Part shown: positions 48,022 through 57,466 of the stretch, in pieces | Layout of the letters: every line of letters starts with the position of its first letter | Numbering within the stretch: position 1 is the stretch's first letter | Assembly (NCBI RefSeq): GCF_013041605.1 | Contig: NZ_JABEQC010000012.1 | Location: forward strand, 87,445 to 151,444 | Reading direction: 5' to 3' | DNA: 64,000 nt | Origin: Vibrio plantisponsor | GTDB taxonomy: Bacteria > Pseudomonadota > Gammaproteobacteria > Enterobacterales > Vibrionaceae | Made by a program: the position numbers and the translations under genes | Notes under the pieces: generated by a model | Databases searched by the model: none | Told to the model about the DNA's origin: nothing | The model's input: the letters and a program-made list of their open reading frames with translations, nothing else

Positions 48022-48321
48022 TTAAGGGCAAGAAATAAAACGGTAATAGATATCTTGCTGCTCGGTTAATACTTTCTGCACCGTGATCACTTCACCAACT
48101 TGACAGTTCGTGGTGGGTGGCACGTTGATTAGCTGCTTTCCGGTATCGTTTGACTCAACGAGGAAATAGCGTCTCTGACCATCCAGTGATTGTGTAAGTG
48201 TATTATCGATAAGATGAACTTGGAGTTCGATTTGAGTACGCTCTGGCCGCAATGCAAGCATGGCGACCAGTAATAAGGTGAGCAGCAATAGCAGTATGGT
48301 CAGTTTTTTAGCTGAAGACAT
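48022..48321 (-). CDS. Unrecognised small exported or membrane-anchored protein
   Basis: 99 aa. Residues about 7-24 form a strongly hydrophobic Leu-rich segment (LTILLLLLTLLLVAMLAL), so the remaining 75 residues should lie in the periplasm, either anchored or after cleavage. Two cysteines, in TTNCQVGE and the C-terminal ISCP, could form a disulfide. I do not recognise a family. It starts 12 bases after moeB and precedes sseA, so it probably belongs to the same transcript. Confidence 0.7.
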   Translation of the reverse strand: MSSAKKLTILLLLLTLLLVAMLALRPERTQIELQVHLIDNTLTQSLDGQRRYFLVESNDTGKQLINVPPTTNCQVGEVITVQKVLTEQQDIYYRFISCP

Positions 48322-48333
48322 ACACAGTCGCTT

Positions 48334-49086
48334 TTAACTGCTACAAGTAGGGCAGTGAGGTTGCTTCATCAGTTTCATTTCGCGCCAAGACATGGTCATA
48401 GCATCAAGCATCAGAATTTTGCCTTGAATGGGTTTCCCCAAACCTGCAATGACCTTAATCGCTTCCATTGCCTGAACTGCGCCGATAATACCAACCACAG
48501 GTGCCATGACACCCGCTTCAACACAAGAAAGCGCATTACTTCCAAACAGTGCGCTTAAACACTGGTAGCAAGGTTCGCTCTCATCTTGATAAGTAAACAC
48601 GCTCACTTGCCCTTCCATGCGAATGGCAGCTCCGGAAACTAAAGGTGTTTTGGTTTGGTAACAAAGGCGATTAAGCTGGTTACGCGTATCTACGTTGTCG
48701 CTGGCATCCAGCACTAAATCATGCTCCTGAACTAGACTTAACAGGGCTTCATCATTAAGTCTTTTCGCTACGGTAACAATTTCAAGCTCTGGGTTAAGTT
48801 CTTTTAACGCTTGCGCTGCGGATTCCACTTTAAGCTTTCCAATATCCGCATCATGGTGAAGAACCTGACGCTGCAAGTTCGACAGCTCCACTTTATCGTC
48901 ATCAATCAGCGACAGCTTACCTATACCAGCAGTTGCAAGATATTGGCTAGAGGCACATCCCAAGCCACCAGCACCGAGGATCAGAATCGAAGACTGTTTC
49001 AGCGCTTCCTGCCCTTCAAAATCAAATGCTTTAAGGATGATCTGGCGGTTGTAACGCAGCATTTCTGCGTCGCTTAGGATTTCCAT
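48334..49086 (-). CDS. moeB: Molybdopterin-synthase adenylyltransferase MoeB
   Basis: 250-aa E1-like enzyme that adenylates the C-terminus of MoaD so that it can be thiocarboxylated. The nucleotide-binding GAGGLGC is at residues 38-44, followed by DDDKVELSNLQRQVLH. The zinc-binding pairs CYQC and CPTC are present, the last close to the C-terminus. The related ThiF is less likely because moeA is directly upstream (8 bases). Confidence 0.92.
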   Translation of the reverse strand: MEILSDAEMLRYNRQIILKAFDFEGQEALKQSSILILGAGGLGCASSQYLATAGIGKLSLIDDDKVELSNLQRQVLHHDADIGKLKVESAAQALKELNPELEIVTVAKRLNDEALLSLVQEHDLVLDASDNVDTRNQLNRLCYQTKTPLVSGAAIRMEGQVSVFTYQDESEPCYQCLSALFGSNALSCVEAGVMAPVVGIIGAVQAMEAIKVIAGLGKPIQGKILMLDAMTMSWREMKLMKQPHCPTCSS

Positions 49087-49094
49087 ATTCGAGC

Positions 49095-50330
49095 CTAATA
49101 TAACGTTGAGTTAAACAGTTGAATGTTAACGGTTTCACCCACTTCAACACTGCCACGTTCACGCTCAAGTACCACAAAACAGTTGGCTAAGCTCATAGAG
49201 CGGAAGGCGCCTGAACTTTGATTGCCCGTCGTTTCCACAACGAACTGCCCATTTTCGATGGAATAGATACCACGTTGGTAATCTGTTCTGCCTGGTGCTT
49301 TTTTGAATGCAGTGCGGGTAATCGCCGGAATTGATTCGGGTGCTTTCCACTGCGAATGACCACCTAGCTTAGCCAGCATAGGCTGAACCAGTACATACAT
49401 AGTCAATACCGCAGAAACAGGGTTCCCCGGAAGGCCGCAGAACCAAGCATCACCGAGAGAGCCAAAGGCGAAAGGTTTACCCGGCTTGATTGCCAGTTTC
49501 CAAAAACCAATCTGACCCACTTCATCAAGAATGTCTTTAGTGAAATCCGCTTCACCAACGCTGACGCCACCTGAAGTTACCACCACATCGGCAAGGCTTT
49601 GTGCTTTTTCAAATGTCTCTTTAAGCGTTTTAGGGCAGTCAGGAATAATGCCAAGATCAATAGCTTCACAACCGAAGTTAATGATCAGCGGTTTGATACC
49701 GTAACGGTTGCTGTCATAGATTTCGCCAGCTTTAAGCTCAGTGCCTAATGGTTTCAGCTCGTCACCAGTAGAGAAAAAGGCGACTTTCGGTTTTCTGAAG
49801 ACAGTTACGTGGCTAACACCTAAGGTCGCGATCATCGGAATATCGCGAGCGGTCAGACGAGCACCTTTGTTGAGTACGATATCGCCTAGGCGAATGTCGT
49901 CGCCAACAGGGCGGATATTGTTGTTTGGTTTAACCTGAGTTTGGCAAAAAGTAACGCCGTCTTCGGTGACCGTCGCTTGTTCTTGCATGATCACCGCATC
50001 ACAACCTTGAGGAATTTGTGCGCCAGTCATGATACGTACACAGGTCATTGACGGCCATTCGCCTTCAAAAGGTTGGCCAGCAAATGATTTACCCGCTACA
50101 GGCAGAGGTTGGTTTTGCGCTAATTCGCTGATTCTAACCGCGTACCCATCCATTGCAGAGTTATCGAATGGTGGTACGTTGATAGGTGAAAGAATGTCTT
50201 CTGCAAGTACATAGCCGATGGCGTCTGCGAGTGGAAGTTGAAGTGTCGATTGAATTGGTTTAATGCCAGACAGCATTTTTTCTAAAGCTTCTTCAAGAGG
50301 CATTAAGCCCGGAGCGTCACAACAGCCCAT
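49095..50330 (-). CDS. moeA: Molybdopterin molybdenumtransferase MoeA
   Basis: 411-aa enzyme that inserts molybdate into adenylylated molybdopterin. Typical pieces: NVPPFDNSAMDGYAVR, RIMTGAQIPQGCDAV, the MPT-binding SGGVSVGEADF and GLPGNPVSAVL. The C-terminal beta-barrel domain is present. NapA in this window needs this cofactor. It is the first gene of the moeAB operon and is divergent from folE. Confidence 0.95.
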   Translation of the reverse strand: MGCCDAPGLMPLEEALEKMLSGIKPIQSTLQLPLADAIGYVLAEDILSPINVPPFDNSAMDGYAVRISELAQNQPLPVAGKSFAGQPFEGEWPSMTCVRIMTGAQIPQGCDAVIMQEQATVTEDGVTFCQTQVKPNNNIRPVGDDIRLGDIVLNKGARLTARDIPMIATLGVSHVTVFRKPKVAFFSTGDELKPLGTELKAGEIYDSNRYGIKPLIINFGCEAIDLGIIPDCPKTLKETFEKAQSLADVVVTSGGVSVGEADFTKDILDEVGQIGFWKLAIKPGKPFAFGSLGDAWFCGLPGNPVSAVLTMYVLVQPMLAKLGGHSQWKAPESIPAITRTAFKKAPGRTDYQRGIYSIENGQFVVETTGNQSSGAFRSMSLANCFVVLERERGSVEVGETVNIQLFNSTLY

Positions 50331-50530
50331 TCGTTATTCCTGTAGTCTTTTTTGTTGGGAGATACTCTAACATAGTAGAGCTATTTGCATATGCCCTTTT
50401 TACTGACAGGGACATACCTTGCTTTCGCTGATAGGAGCAGTATTTCCACCTATAAAATAGGGGTGTAATTATGTAAGAATCCGAGTATCCTTGTCAGCCA
50501 TCCGAAAGGGGTAAAGTAAGAGGAATGTGA

Positions 50531-51187
50531 ATGTCATCAGGTCTTAGCGAATCAGCAAAGTTAGTTAAAGATGCGCTAGAGCGCCGTGGTTTGGAAACGC
50601 CAATGCAACCAAACACGGTGAGTCGTGAAGAGAAGAAAGAAAAGATTGAGAATCACATGCGTGAAATCCTCAATTTACTTGGTCTTGATCTGACCGATGA
50701 TAGCCTAGAAGAAACGCCGCACCGTATTGCAAAAATGTATGTGGATGAGATTTTTTCAGGGCTGGACTATAGCAACTTCCCTAAAATCACTGTGATTGAA
50801 AACAAGATGAAGGTGAGTGAAATGGTGAAGGTGAAAGACATCACAGTAACCAGCACTTGCGAACATCACTTAGTGACGATCGATGGTAAAGCGGCTGTCG
50901 CTTATATTCCTCGTGGCAAAATTATTGGCCTGTCAAAGATCAACCGTATTGTCCGCTTCTTTGCTCAGCGTCCTCAGGTTCAAGAGCGTATGACACAGCA
51001 AATTCTGGTTGCTCTGCAAGCTCTACTGGAGTCAGACGATGTCGCAGTCACAATTGATGCTACCCACTACTGTGTGAAATCTCGTGGCGTTATGGACGCA
51101 ACCAGCGTAACCACAACCACAGCGCTCGGCGGTATTTTCAAATCCAACCCTGCAACTCGCGCTGAATTTCTTCACGGTTTACGCTAA
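50531..51187 (+). CDS. folE: GTP cyclohydrolase I
   Basis: 218-aa enzyme making 7,8-dihydroneopterin triphosphate, the first step of folate synthesis. The zinc ligands are in STCEHH and HYCVKSRG, and the substrate-binding segments [11 protein letters not shown] and [10 protein letters not shown] are intact. GAGGAA precedes the ATG. It is divergent from moeA across 200 bases, within which CACCTAT-AAA-ATAGGGGTG at 50447-50465 forms an imperfect dyad. Confidence 0.96.
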   Translation: MSSGLSESAKLVKDALERRGLETPMQPNTVSREEKKEKIENHMREILNLLGLDLTDDSLEETPHRIAKMYVDEIFSGLDYSNFPKITVIENKMKVSEMVKVKDITVTSTCEHHLVTIDGKAAVAYIPRGKIIGLSKINRIVRFFAQRPQVQERMTQQILVALQALLESDDVAVTIDATHYCVKSRGVMDATSVTTTTALGGIFKSNPATRAEFLHGLR

Positions 51188-51197
51188 CGCGAACAGT

Positions 51198-51230
51198 AAA
51201 AAGCCCAGTCAAAGCTAGACTGGGCTTTTT
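51198..51230 (+). terminator. Terminator of folE, shared with the facing chemoreceptor
   Basis: Perfect 13-bp stem AAAAAGCCCAGTC / GACTGGGCTTTTT with a 7-base loop. A second hairpin CCCCAGC-TAG-GCTGGGG follows at 51240-51256. Confidence 0.9.
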
Positions 51231-51282
51231 ATACACACCCCCCAGCTAGGCTGGGGCAGTTCTAAAACAACACCTGTTTGTA

Positions 51283-52707
51283 TTAATTGGTGCGGTAGCG
51301 GCTTAAGGTCTCTACTAAGTTGCGAGTTGCTTGAGCAATATTACGAATACCTATAGAAGACTGCTCTGCTACACCACGAATGGTATTTGATTGATTGCGG
51401 ATATCACTCAGTTCAGAAGCGATGTCATTCGCCACTGAGCTTTGCTCATCTGCCGAAGTTGAAATCTGAATACTCAGGTCGTTAATCAGGTTTGCCGATT
51501 CAGCGATGAGATTTACATCGTTACCAATCTCTGTGACTAACTGGCTGCTAGTTTGAGCTTGGCTGACGGTTTGATCAGTAATTTTTGCAATGTTCAGCGT
51601 CTCGCTTTGCAGCTTACCTATCATGGTCTGAATCTCAACCGTTGCAGCTTGTGTGCGGCTTGCCAATGTACGAACCTCATCAGCAACGACAGCAAAACCT
51701 CGACCTTGCTCACCAGCGCGTGCAGCTTCGATTGCCGCATTAAGGGCAAGAAGGTTGGTTTGTTCAGAAATCGCATTGATAGTGGTAATCACATCATTAA
51801 TCTTGATGGCATTTTCATTCAGCGTTGTCACTGACGAAGATGTTTGAGCAATGTAACCCGTTAACTGTTCAATTTCGCTTATCGCTTGCTGAACTCTCTT
51901 GTGACTATTGCTGACCTGTTCAGAATCATTCTCAGTTTGCTGAGTCGCTTTTAGAGCTATGTTTGAAACTTCGTGCGCTGACGCCGTCATCTCTTCCATT
52001 GCCGTCGCTACAGAATCTAGAGAAGAGTATTGTCTCTGGATTTGTGTTTCGCTTTCGCGCATCTCTTCAGCAAAAGAAGCTGACGTTTCGCTTAACGTTG
52101 TTGAGTTGTCTTTTACTGCGACTACCAGATCAGTCAAGGTATCCATCGCGTTATCTAATGCACAGCCGATAGTACCAAACTCATCACGACCCGCGTGGAA
52201 TCCTAAACGTGAAGTTAAGTCACCTTGAGCAATTTTTTGCGTCGTCGTGTAAAGAACCCAAAGAGCGCCACCAACAAATGTCGCGACCCAGTAGATAAAA
52301 ATAGCGAACGGGATTACCCACAAAAATGAAAGTAAGAAAGTAGTGAAGGCTTCCGAACGGGCATTTTGTTCACGTTTAGTAAAATCATCGGTAAGTGCAT
52401 AAATTTTGCCGTCGGATGATTTCGCAGTCGCTGTTACCACACCGTTGTTATATCGAGTTTCGCTTAATGATGAGCGAACTTCTAAACCCGAAACTGTGTT
52501 GATACTTGATTGAGAGACAATACCTTGCAGTTTGTATTCAACAGCGAGTTTTGATTGCTGTTCAATATTGTCCAAAGTATCGAAATAGCGAGCGCCCGAG
52601 ATGCTTGCGATCGCTAATAGAAACAGTGTGAAGACAACCCACATTTTATCGTTGATAGACATCTTGATAAACACGCGGTCTATCGTTCGGAACTCAACTT
52701 CTTTCAT
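51283..52707 (-). CDS. Methyl-accepting chemotaxis protein with short sensor
   Basis: 474-aa chemoreceptor. Helix 1 (about 22-42) and helix 2 (about 128-155) enclose only about 85 residues in the periplasm, much shorter than the usual 150-200, so ligand sensing may be indirect or minimal. HAMP and a full signalling domain with tip [19 protein letters not shown] follow. I start it at ATG 52707 ([10 protein letters not shown]), 5 bases after GGAG. It is monocistronic. Confidence 0.88.
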   Translation of the reverse strand: MKEVEFRTIDRVFIKMSINDKMWVVFTLFLLAIASISGARYFDTLDNIEQQSKLAVEYKLQGIVSQSSINTVSGLEVRSSLSETRYNNGVVTATAKSSDGKIYALTDDFTKREQNARSEAFTTFLLSFLWVIPFAIFIYWVATFVGGALWVLYTTTQKIAQGDLTSRLGFHAGRDEFGTIGCALDNAMDTLTDLVVAVKDNSTTLSETSASFAEEMRESETQIQRQYSSLDSVATAMEEMTASAHEVSNIALKATQQTENDSEQVSNSHKRVQQAISEIEQLTGYIAQTSSSVTTLNENAIKINDVITTINAISEQTNLLALNAAIEAARAGEQGRGFAVVADEVRTLASRTQAATVEIQTMIGKLQSETLNIAKITDQTVSQAQTSSQLVTEIGNDVNLIAESANLINDLSIQISTSADEQSSVANDIASELSDIRNQSNTIRGVAEQSSIGIRNIAQATRNLVETLSRYRTN

Positions 52708-52844
52708 TGTTACTCCGAGAGGCAAATTTAAGAGATTCTTGTGTAGCTAGTATCCTACTATTTATGTGCTATACGTCGTATTTAAATTTGCAATAAATGT
52801 AATATAAATTTTAAAAATGAGATTTAGATCTACTAGTATTCCGA

Positions 52845-52881
52845 AAATAAAAAAGGGTCAAATACAGATGTATTTGACCCT
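52845..52881 (-). terminator. Terminator of the tyrosine permease gene
   Basis: 13-bp perfect inverted repeat AGGGTCAAATACA / TGTATTTGACCCT with a GA centre, followed on the minus strand by TTTTATTTTC. It begins 20 bases after the stop codon. Confidence 0.85.
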
Positions 52882-52900
52882 AAAATATTTTATTAATTAT

Positions 52901-54103
52901 TTAACCCAGTGATGGGAGAACGCCAGCTGTAATCAGTAGTTGTGAACCGATGATCACTATTCCGACCACACCCGTTGCTACTAGAGCGACGTTGCCGCCA
53001 CCAACTTGGTAATGGTTTGCTGTTGCCGTTTGGCGAACTCGTACAACCATGACTAGTGGCAGGAAGATAGCTAAAACCGCAAGAGCAATCGCTGCGTATC
53101 CTAGAGCCATGATAAAACCTTGAGGGTAGTACAAAGCAAAGATCAGCGGAGGAGTGAAAGTTACAAGCGATGCCGCAATACGGTTCATGCCGCCGTTTTT
53201 CTTACGAATCGTGTCACCCATGAACTCAAACAGACCTAAACTTACACCCAAAAACGAAGTAAGCAGTGCGAGATCGGCAAAGATACCAATGATATTGCCT
53301 AGATTTGATTGATGAACTGTTTGAGAAAGCGTTGAGATTAAAGCACTCAAACCAGCATTGCCAATAAGGTCAGGTTGACTCACCACACCAAGAGTGACCA
53401 CTTGCCAGAAGATGTAAATGATCAAAGGAATTGCTGAGCCAACAATGATCGCTTTACGCAATGAAGGCGTGTGACCATCCAAGTAGTTCACGATTGCAGG
53501 AATGCTGCCGTGAAAACCAAATGATGTAAAAATCACGGGGATGGAAGCAACAATCAATCCTTGGCCAACAGGCATACTGAGTAAGTATGATTGTGTTACG
53601 TTAGGTGCAAGGAACGTCAGCACCACAACCATTGCAATGATTTTACCTGCAAACAAAAGGCGGTTAACTTTATCAACCGTTGCTGTACCGATAGTCACAA
53701 CAGCAGCAACGATTAAAGTGAAAATCAGAGTGCCGATTTGTCCATCGATTTCAGCACCAGTAAAACCTGCGATGCGATGAGTAAACTGAGCGCCGCCACC
53801 AGCGATATACGCTGCACATAACGCGTAAAACAGGAATAGCATGGCAAAAGTCGCCACCCATTTACCTTTTTCACCTAAGATTTGTTTCGCTAAGGTGTGT
53901 AGAGTCGCATCCTTATCGGCGTACTGATGGATCTCCACCATGAGTAATGCTGTAAATGACATCAATGCCCAAAGACCAAGCATGATAACCAGAGAGGTTG
54001 AAAACCCAATTCCTGCGGATGCGAGTGGCAGAGCAAGCATACCTGCACCAATGGTGGTGCCCGCAATTATCAAAGTACTGCCCAAAAGCTTTGATTTCAT
54101 CAT
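52901..54103 (-). CDS. tyrP: Aromatic amino acid permease, tyrosine-specific (TyrP-like)
   Basis: 400-aa inner-membrane carrier of the HAAAP family with 11 hydrophobic segments. The N-terminal signature GTTIGAGMLALPL is at about 15-27 and the first loop contains ALCAAYIAGGGAQF. I call it TyrP rather than Mtr or a tryptophan permease because of overall similarity and because two TyrR-type boxes precede it. It is transcribed alone. The start may be either of the two adjacent ATGs (54103 or 54100). Confidence 0.85.
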   Translation of the reverse strand: MMKSKLLGSTLIIAGTTIGAGMLALPLASAGIGFSTSLVIMLGLWALMSFTALLMVEIHQYADKDATLHTLAKQILGEKGKWVATFAMLFLFYALCAAYIAGGGAQFTHRIAGFTGAEIDGQIGTLIFTLIVAAVVTIGTATVDKVNRLLFAGKIIAMVVVLTFLAPNVTQSYLLSMPVGQGLIVASIPVIFTSFGFHGSIPAIVNYLDGHTPSLRKAIIVGSAIPLIIYIFWQVVTLGVVSQPDLIGNAGLSALISTLSQTVHQSNLGNIIGIFADLALLTSFLGVSLGLFEFMGDTIRKKNGGMNRIAASLVTFTPPLIFALYYPQGFIMALGYAAIALAVLAIFLPLVMVVRVRQTATANHYQVGGGNVALVATGVVGIVIIGSQLLITAGVLPSLG

Positions 54104-54105
54104 TT

Positions 54106-54123
54106 TGTAAACTTATCTTTACT
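54106..54123. promoter_or_regulatory. TyrR box 1 (proximal)
   Basis: TGTAAA-CTTATC-TTTACT matches TGTAAA-N6-TTTACA at 11 of 12 positions. It lies directly upstream of the tyrP start codon, inside the leader, where bound TyrR would block expression. Confidence 0.6.
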
Positions 54124-54251
54124 GTAGTTGTGTTGCTTAAGATTATGTTCGAATTTTGACCAGTTAAACTGGTTTTATTCGCTGGTTTTGCGACATTTTG
54201 TAGAACTTATTTGTAAACGTCAATCAATTTGTACAGATTAAATTCCATGCT

Positions 54252-54269
54252 TGTAAATATATATTTACA
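54252..54269. promoter_or_regulatory. TyrR box 2 (distal, perfect)
   Basis: TGTAAA-TATATA-TTTACA is a perfect strong TyrR box, 149 bases upstream of tyrP and 115 bases before acpH. With the proximal box it suggests control of tyrP by TyrR with an aromatic amino acid. Confidence 0.7.
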
Positions 54270-54383
54270 ACCTTTTTGGTAAGCAAAGCTATGGGTTATA
54301 TGTTTGGTTTTTTAATTCAAGCACTAAATATGAATACACTTATAATCAAGCGAACAGCCAAGGAAAGAGTCTAAGTTTTTAAT

Positions 54384-54965
54384 ATGAATTATCTTGCTCA
54401 TTTACATATAGCAGAAGCATCAGACAGTAATTTACTCGGCAATCTGTTGGGGGATTTTGTCAAAGGTAATCCGAGTGAACAGTTTTCAGAAGATATTGTG
54501 CAAGGTATACGGCTTCACAGATGGGTAGATGCTTATACAGATAGTCATGAAGTTATGATTCTCGCTAAAGCCTTGTTTCCATCAACGACTCGTCGTTTCT
54601 CACCCATCGCATTAGATATGTTTTGGGACCACTGTTTAGCCAAACATTGGCAGCGTTTTCACTCACAGACTCTAAGGCAGTTTGTATTAGATGCAGAAAG
54701 GAAAGTTAAGGTTGACCACTCTTCGTCCTTACCCGAACGTTATATGATGGTGAGCGACAAAATGTGGCAAGGTCGTTGGTTAGAGTCATACGCAGATTTT
54801 GAGAATATCCACTTCGCATTGCAACGCATGTCTTTGCGAAGAGAGAGAATGAAACCTCTAGCTGAATGTTATGTCAGCCTTGAAGATTCCTATCAGGAGC
54901 TAGAGTCGCTATTTTTTTCGCTCTATCCACAAGTATTAGAGAAAGCCAAAAGCATCCGCTTTTGA
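54384..54965 (+). CDS. acpH: Acyl carrier protein phosphodiesterase AcpH
   Basis: 193-aa metal-dependent hydrolase that removes 4'-phosphopantetheine from holo-ACP. The family start MNYLAHLHIAEAS, the GDFVKG loop and RLHRWVDAYTDSH with its His/Asp metal ligands are present, followed by ALDMFWDHCLAKHW. The length is normal. It is divergent from tyrP and followed by a helicase gene. Confidence 0.93.
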   Translation: MNYLAHLHIAEASDSNLLGNLLGDFVKGNPSEQFSEDIVQGIRLHRWVDAYTDSHEVMILAKALFPSTTRRFSPIALDMFWDHCLAKHWQRFHSQTLRQFVLDAERKVKVDHSSSLPERYMMVSDKMWQGRWLESYADFENIHFALQRMSLRRERMKPLAECYVSLEDSYQELESLFFSLYPQVLEKAKSIRF

Positions 54966-55072
54966 TACAATCCGCCGCCCATCCTAGCAGCCAATGTTTT
55001 TATGTGTTTACCAATACAAACTTGGCGAGTTTTAGGTAATGAAATTTATATAGCTGAATTAATTGGTATCCG

Positions 55073-56341
55073 ATGTCTGAACAAACTCCTACCTTTCAAG
55101 AATTAGGTATTCAACCTGCTTTAGTGGCAACGCTAGCCAGTATTGGTATAGCAATTCCAACGGCTATTCAAGCGCAGGCAATTCCTCAAGTATTAGAAGG
55201 ACGAGACGTATTAGCTGGTGCTCAAACGGGAACGGGTAAAACGGCCGCGTTTGGTTTGCCTCTCATACAGCGTTTTATTAATAATCCCTCTGATGCTGAA
55301 AGAAAAGGTAAAGACATTCGTTCTTTGGTGTTGGTACCAACCAGAGAGCTAGCGCAACAAGTTTTTGATAATTTGACTGCGTATGCCAAAGGTCAAAACA
55401 TCAAAATTGTGACCGCTTATGGTGGCACAAGCATGAAAGTACAGGTGGACAATCTCCGTGGCGGTGCAGATATTCTTATCGCTACACCGGGGCGACTGTT
55501 GGATCATGCCCATGTTAAAACGTTGTATTTGGGTACGGTAGAAGTCTTGGTTCTGGATGAAGCCGATCGCATGCTGGACATGGGCTTCATGCCAGATATT
55601 CAAAGAGTGCTTCGTAAACTGAATCGCGCTCGCCAAACGCTGTTTTTCTCCGCAACATTTGATAAAAAGATCAAAGAACTCGCATACCGAATGATGATGG
55701 AACCTGTTGAAGTACAGGTATCGCCAAGTAACTCAACGGCGGCAACGGTTAAACAGATGGTTTATCCAGTGAACAAAAAGCGCAAGAGAGAGTTGCTAGC
55801 TTATCTGATTGGTTCGAGAAACTGGCAGCAAGTTCTAGTGTTCACAAAAACAAGGCAGGGCAGTGATGCACTTGCTGCAGAGTTAAAACTTGACGGCATA
55901 AAAGCAGCATCTATCAACGGTGATAAGAGCCAAGGAGCAAGACAGAAAGCGCTTGATGACTTTAAAGCAGGTAAAATACGTGCATTGATTGCGACTGACG
56001 TTGCTGCCCGCGGTCTAGATATTGAACAGCTAGAGCAAGTGGTGAACTACGACATGCCTTTTAAAGCTGAAGATTACGTACACCGAATTGGTCGTACTGG
56101 TCGAGCAGGTAAAGAGGGCTTAGCAGTATCGTTGATGAGTCAAGACGAAGAGCCGTTATTACACGCGATTGAACGTTTATTAGATGAAAGGCTGCCGCAA
56201 GAGTGGTTGCAGGGCTTCGAGCCGAGTATTGAACCAGTCTTTGATGATAGCCAACCTGCAAAGCGCAACAGTCGCTCAGCGGAGAAACGTAAAATGAAGG
56301 CGAAGTTGAAGATACATGCCAGCAGAGGCAAGAAAAAGTAG
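55073..56341 (+). CDS. DEAD-box ATP-dependent RNA helicase (RhlE-like)
   Basis: 422-aa RNA helicase with all core motifs: Q motif (FQELGIQPALVATLASIG...), AQTGTGKT (motif I), PTRELA (Ia), TPGRLLDH (Ib), VLDEADRMLDMGF (II), FSATF (III, with SAT), ATDVAARGLDIE (V) and HRIGRTGRAGKEG (VI). The C-terminal tail of about 40 residues is short and rich in Lys/Arg, for RNA contact. Similar to RhlE/SrmB groups; vibrios have several such genes, so no symbol is given. Confidence 0.95.
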   Translation: MSEQTPTFQELGIQPALVATLASIGIAIPTAIQAQAIPQVLEGRDVLAGAQTGTGKTAAFGLPLIQRFINNPSDAERKGKDIRSLVLVPTRELAQQVFDNLTAYAKGQNIKIVTAYGGTSMKVQVDNLRGGADILIATPGRLLDHAHVKTLYLGTVEVLVLDEADRMLDMGFMPDIQRVLRKLNRARQTLFFSATFDKKIKELAYRMMMEPVEVQVSPSNSTAATVKQMVYPVNKKRKRELLAYLIGSRNWQQVLVFTKTRQGSDALAAELKLDGIKAASINGDKSQGARQKALDDFKAGKIRALIATDVAARGLDIEQLEQVVNYDMPFKAEDYVHRIGRTGRAGKEGLAVSLMSQDEEPLLHAIERLLDERLPQEWLQGFEPSIEPVFDDSQPAKRNSRSAEKRKMKAKLKIHASRGKKK

Positions 56342-56378
56342 GCGGTTAGGACGCTAAATCAACGCCGAGTAAAACGAT

Positions 56379-56400
56379 AAGGGCTGCATTCGCAGCCCTT
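56379..56400. terminator. Bidirectional terminator, helicase / TetR gene
   Basis: Perfect 9-bp stem AAGGGCTGC / GCAGCCCTT with an ATTC loop between convergent genes, 3 bases from the stop codon of the TetR gene. Confidence 0.75.
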
Positions 56401-56403
56401 ATG

Positions 56404-57147
56404 CTATTGATTGGCGCTAATGCGCTTTTCGCACTCTTCTTCCCAGTCATAACGAACTTCGTACACCAGTTCTTTTACGCTGTTTGGACGCATAACATCT
56501 TGCTCAGGGATACTAAACTTGTGAATCATAATGTCATTGAACAGTGACCAGTGTTTCAATAGACAAATATCTAAATCGCGCGTTTCATCCGCCCATGTCT
56601 CTTTCATAAACGGAGTTAAGCTTGCAGCTCCGTGGCTAAACATGATCATTTGCCACTTTATTTCCCATACCTTAACCGGCGCGTTTGGGTACTCTTTGTT
56701 GTACAGGTCGGCTAAGCCTTCAATAATCTCTTCTAGCTCACCCGCAGTATCAATGAAGTAATCAAACAAGGCTCCTTCTTGACGGACTGCATCAGCAATA
56801 AACTGAATCGGCTGTTTAATGATGAGGCTGTGCGCCAGCAGATGCATCGTAAAGCGATAGAGTTTCACATTTACAGCGGTATCGTCAGGTATTTCGGATA
56901 ATACTTTGCGTAAATAAAACTCCATATAACTGTGCATACCATCACTGATGTAACGCCATATTTTTTCTTTGCTGCCAAAGTGGTGGCGTATCAGGCTATG
57001 TGATATACCCGCTTTCTCACTGATATTGCGTAACGAAACACGAGCGTAGCCTAGCTCGCAAAATAAGTTAGTGGCTTCCCGGAGAATATGCAGTCGAGTT
57101 TTATGGGCATCATCAGCGCTACGACGCCCTTGTTTTTTATCAGTCAT
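56404..57147 (-). CDS. TetR-family transcriptional regulator
   Basis: 247-aa regulator with an N-terminal TetR DNA-binding domain (about 15-62: ILREATNLFCELGYARVSLR, then NISEKAGISHSLIRHHFGSKE) and a larger, ligand-binding helical domain of which no clear match is known to me. Two inverted repeats directly upstream are candidate operators. The regulated genes are unknown; the neighbours are a helicase (convergent) and threonine aldolase (upstream, same strand). Confidence 0.87.
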   Translation of the reverse strand: MTDKKQGRRSADDAHKTRLHILREATNLFCELGYARVSLRNISEKAGISHSLIRHHFGSKEKIWRYISDGMHSYMEFYLRKVLSEIPDDTAVNVKLYRFTMHLLAHSLIIKQPIQFIADAVRQEGALFDYFIDTAGELEEIIEGLADLYNKEYPNAPVKVWEIKWQMIMFSHGAASLTPFMKETWADETRDLDICLLKHWSLFNDIMIHKFSIPEQDVMRPNSVKELVYEVRYDWEEECEKRISANQ

Positions 57148-57466
57148 ATTTGTGGTCTGTAGACCTTATAAGGTTAAACGTTGTTCGATTAAAAGTTTAA
57201 CCGAACCTTCGGGTAGCATTACTGAGTCGTTTCTTATGCGTTATTGCTTAGATGTTAAGAGTATTTTGCAGCGTCGTCGTTGCCACGTATAAAAACTCAC
57301 AAATAGCGGTATAAACCATCGCAAAAGGACAACAGACCCTAATCATTGATTGCTGTGTATGAGCGACTTTTACCAGAATTTAGGCAAATTTTCACGGAAA
57401 AGAGAGTTATCAATAATCCAATTGTGCGCTAATACGCAGCATAAGAGGATTATTGATAAGAAAAGC
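57148..57466. promoter_or_regulatory. Intergenic region with inverted repeats upstream of the TetR gene
   Basis: 319 bases without a gene. GGTCT-GT-AGACC at 57154-57165 is a perfect 12-bp palindrome 7 bases before the start codon. GGTTAAAC (57172-57179) and GTTTAACC (57195-57202) form an 8-bp inverted repeat with a 15-base spacer. Both are typical autoregulatory operator positions. The rest, downstream of the threonine aldolase gene, shows nothing clear. Confidence 0.6.

Noticed and set aside
50331..50530. Possible molybdenum-cofactor riboswitch upstream of moeA or a folate-type riboswitch upstream of folE
   Set aside because: The gap is only 200 bases and shows short, imperfect dyads but not the multi-helix pattern of such RNAs.
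57071..57292. 73-codon plus-strand frame upstream of the TetR gene
   Set aside because: It overlaps the TetR DNA-binding domain region and its operator-like repeats, with an Arg/Cys-rich translation unlike a real protein.
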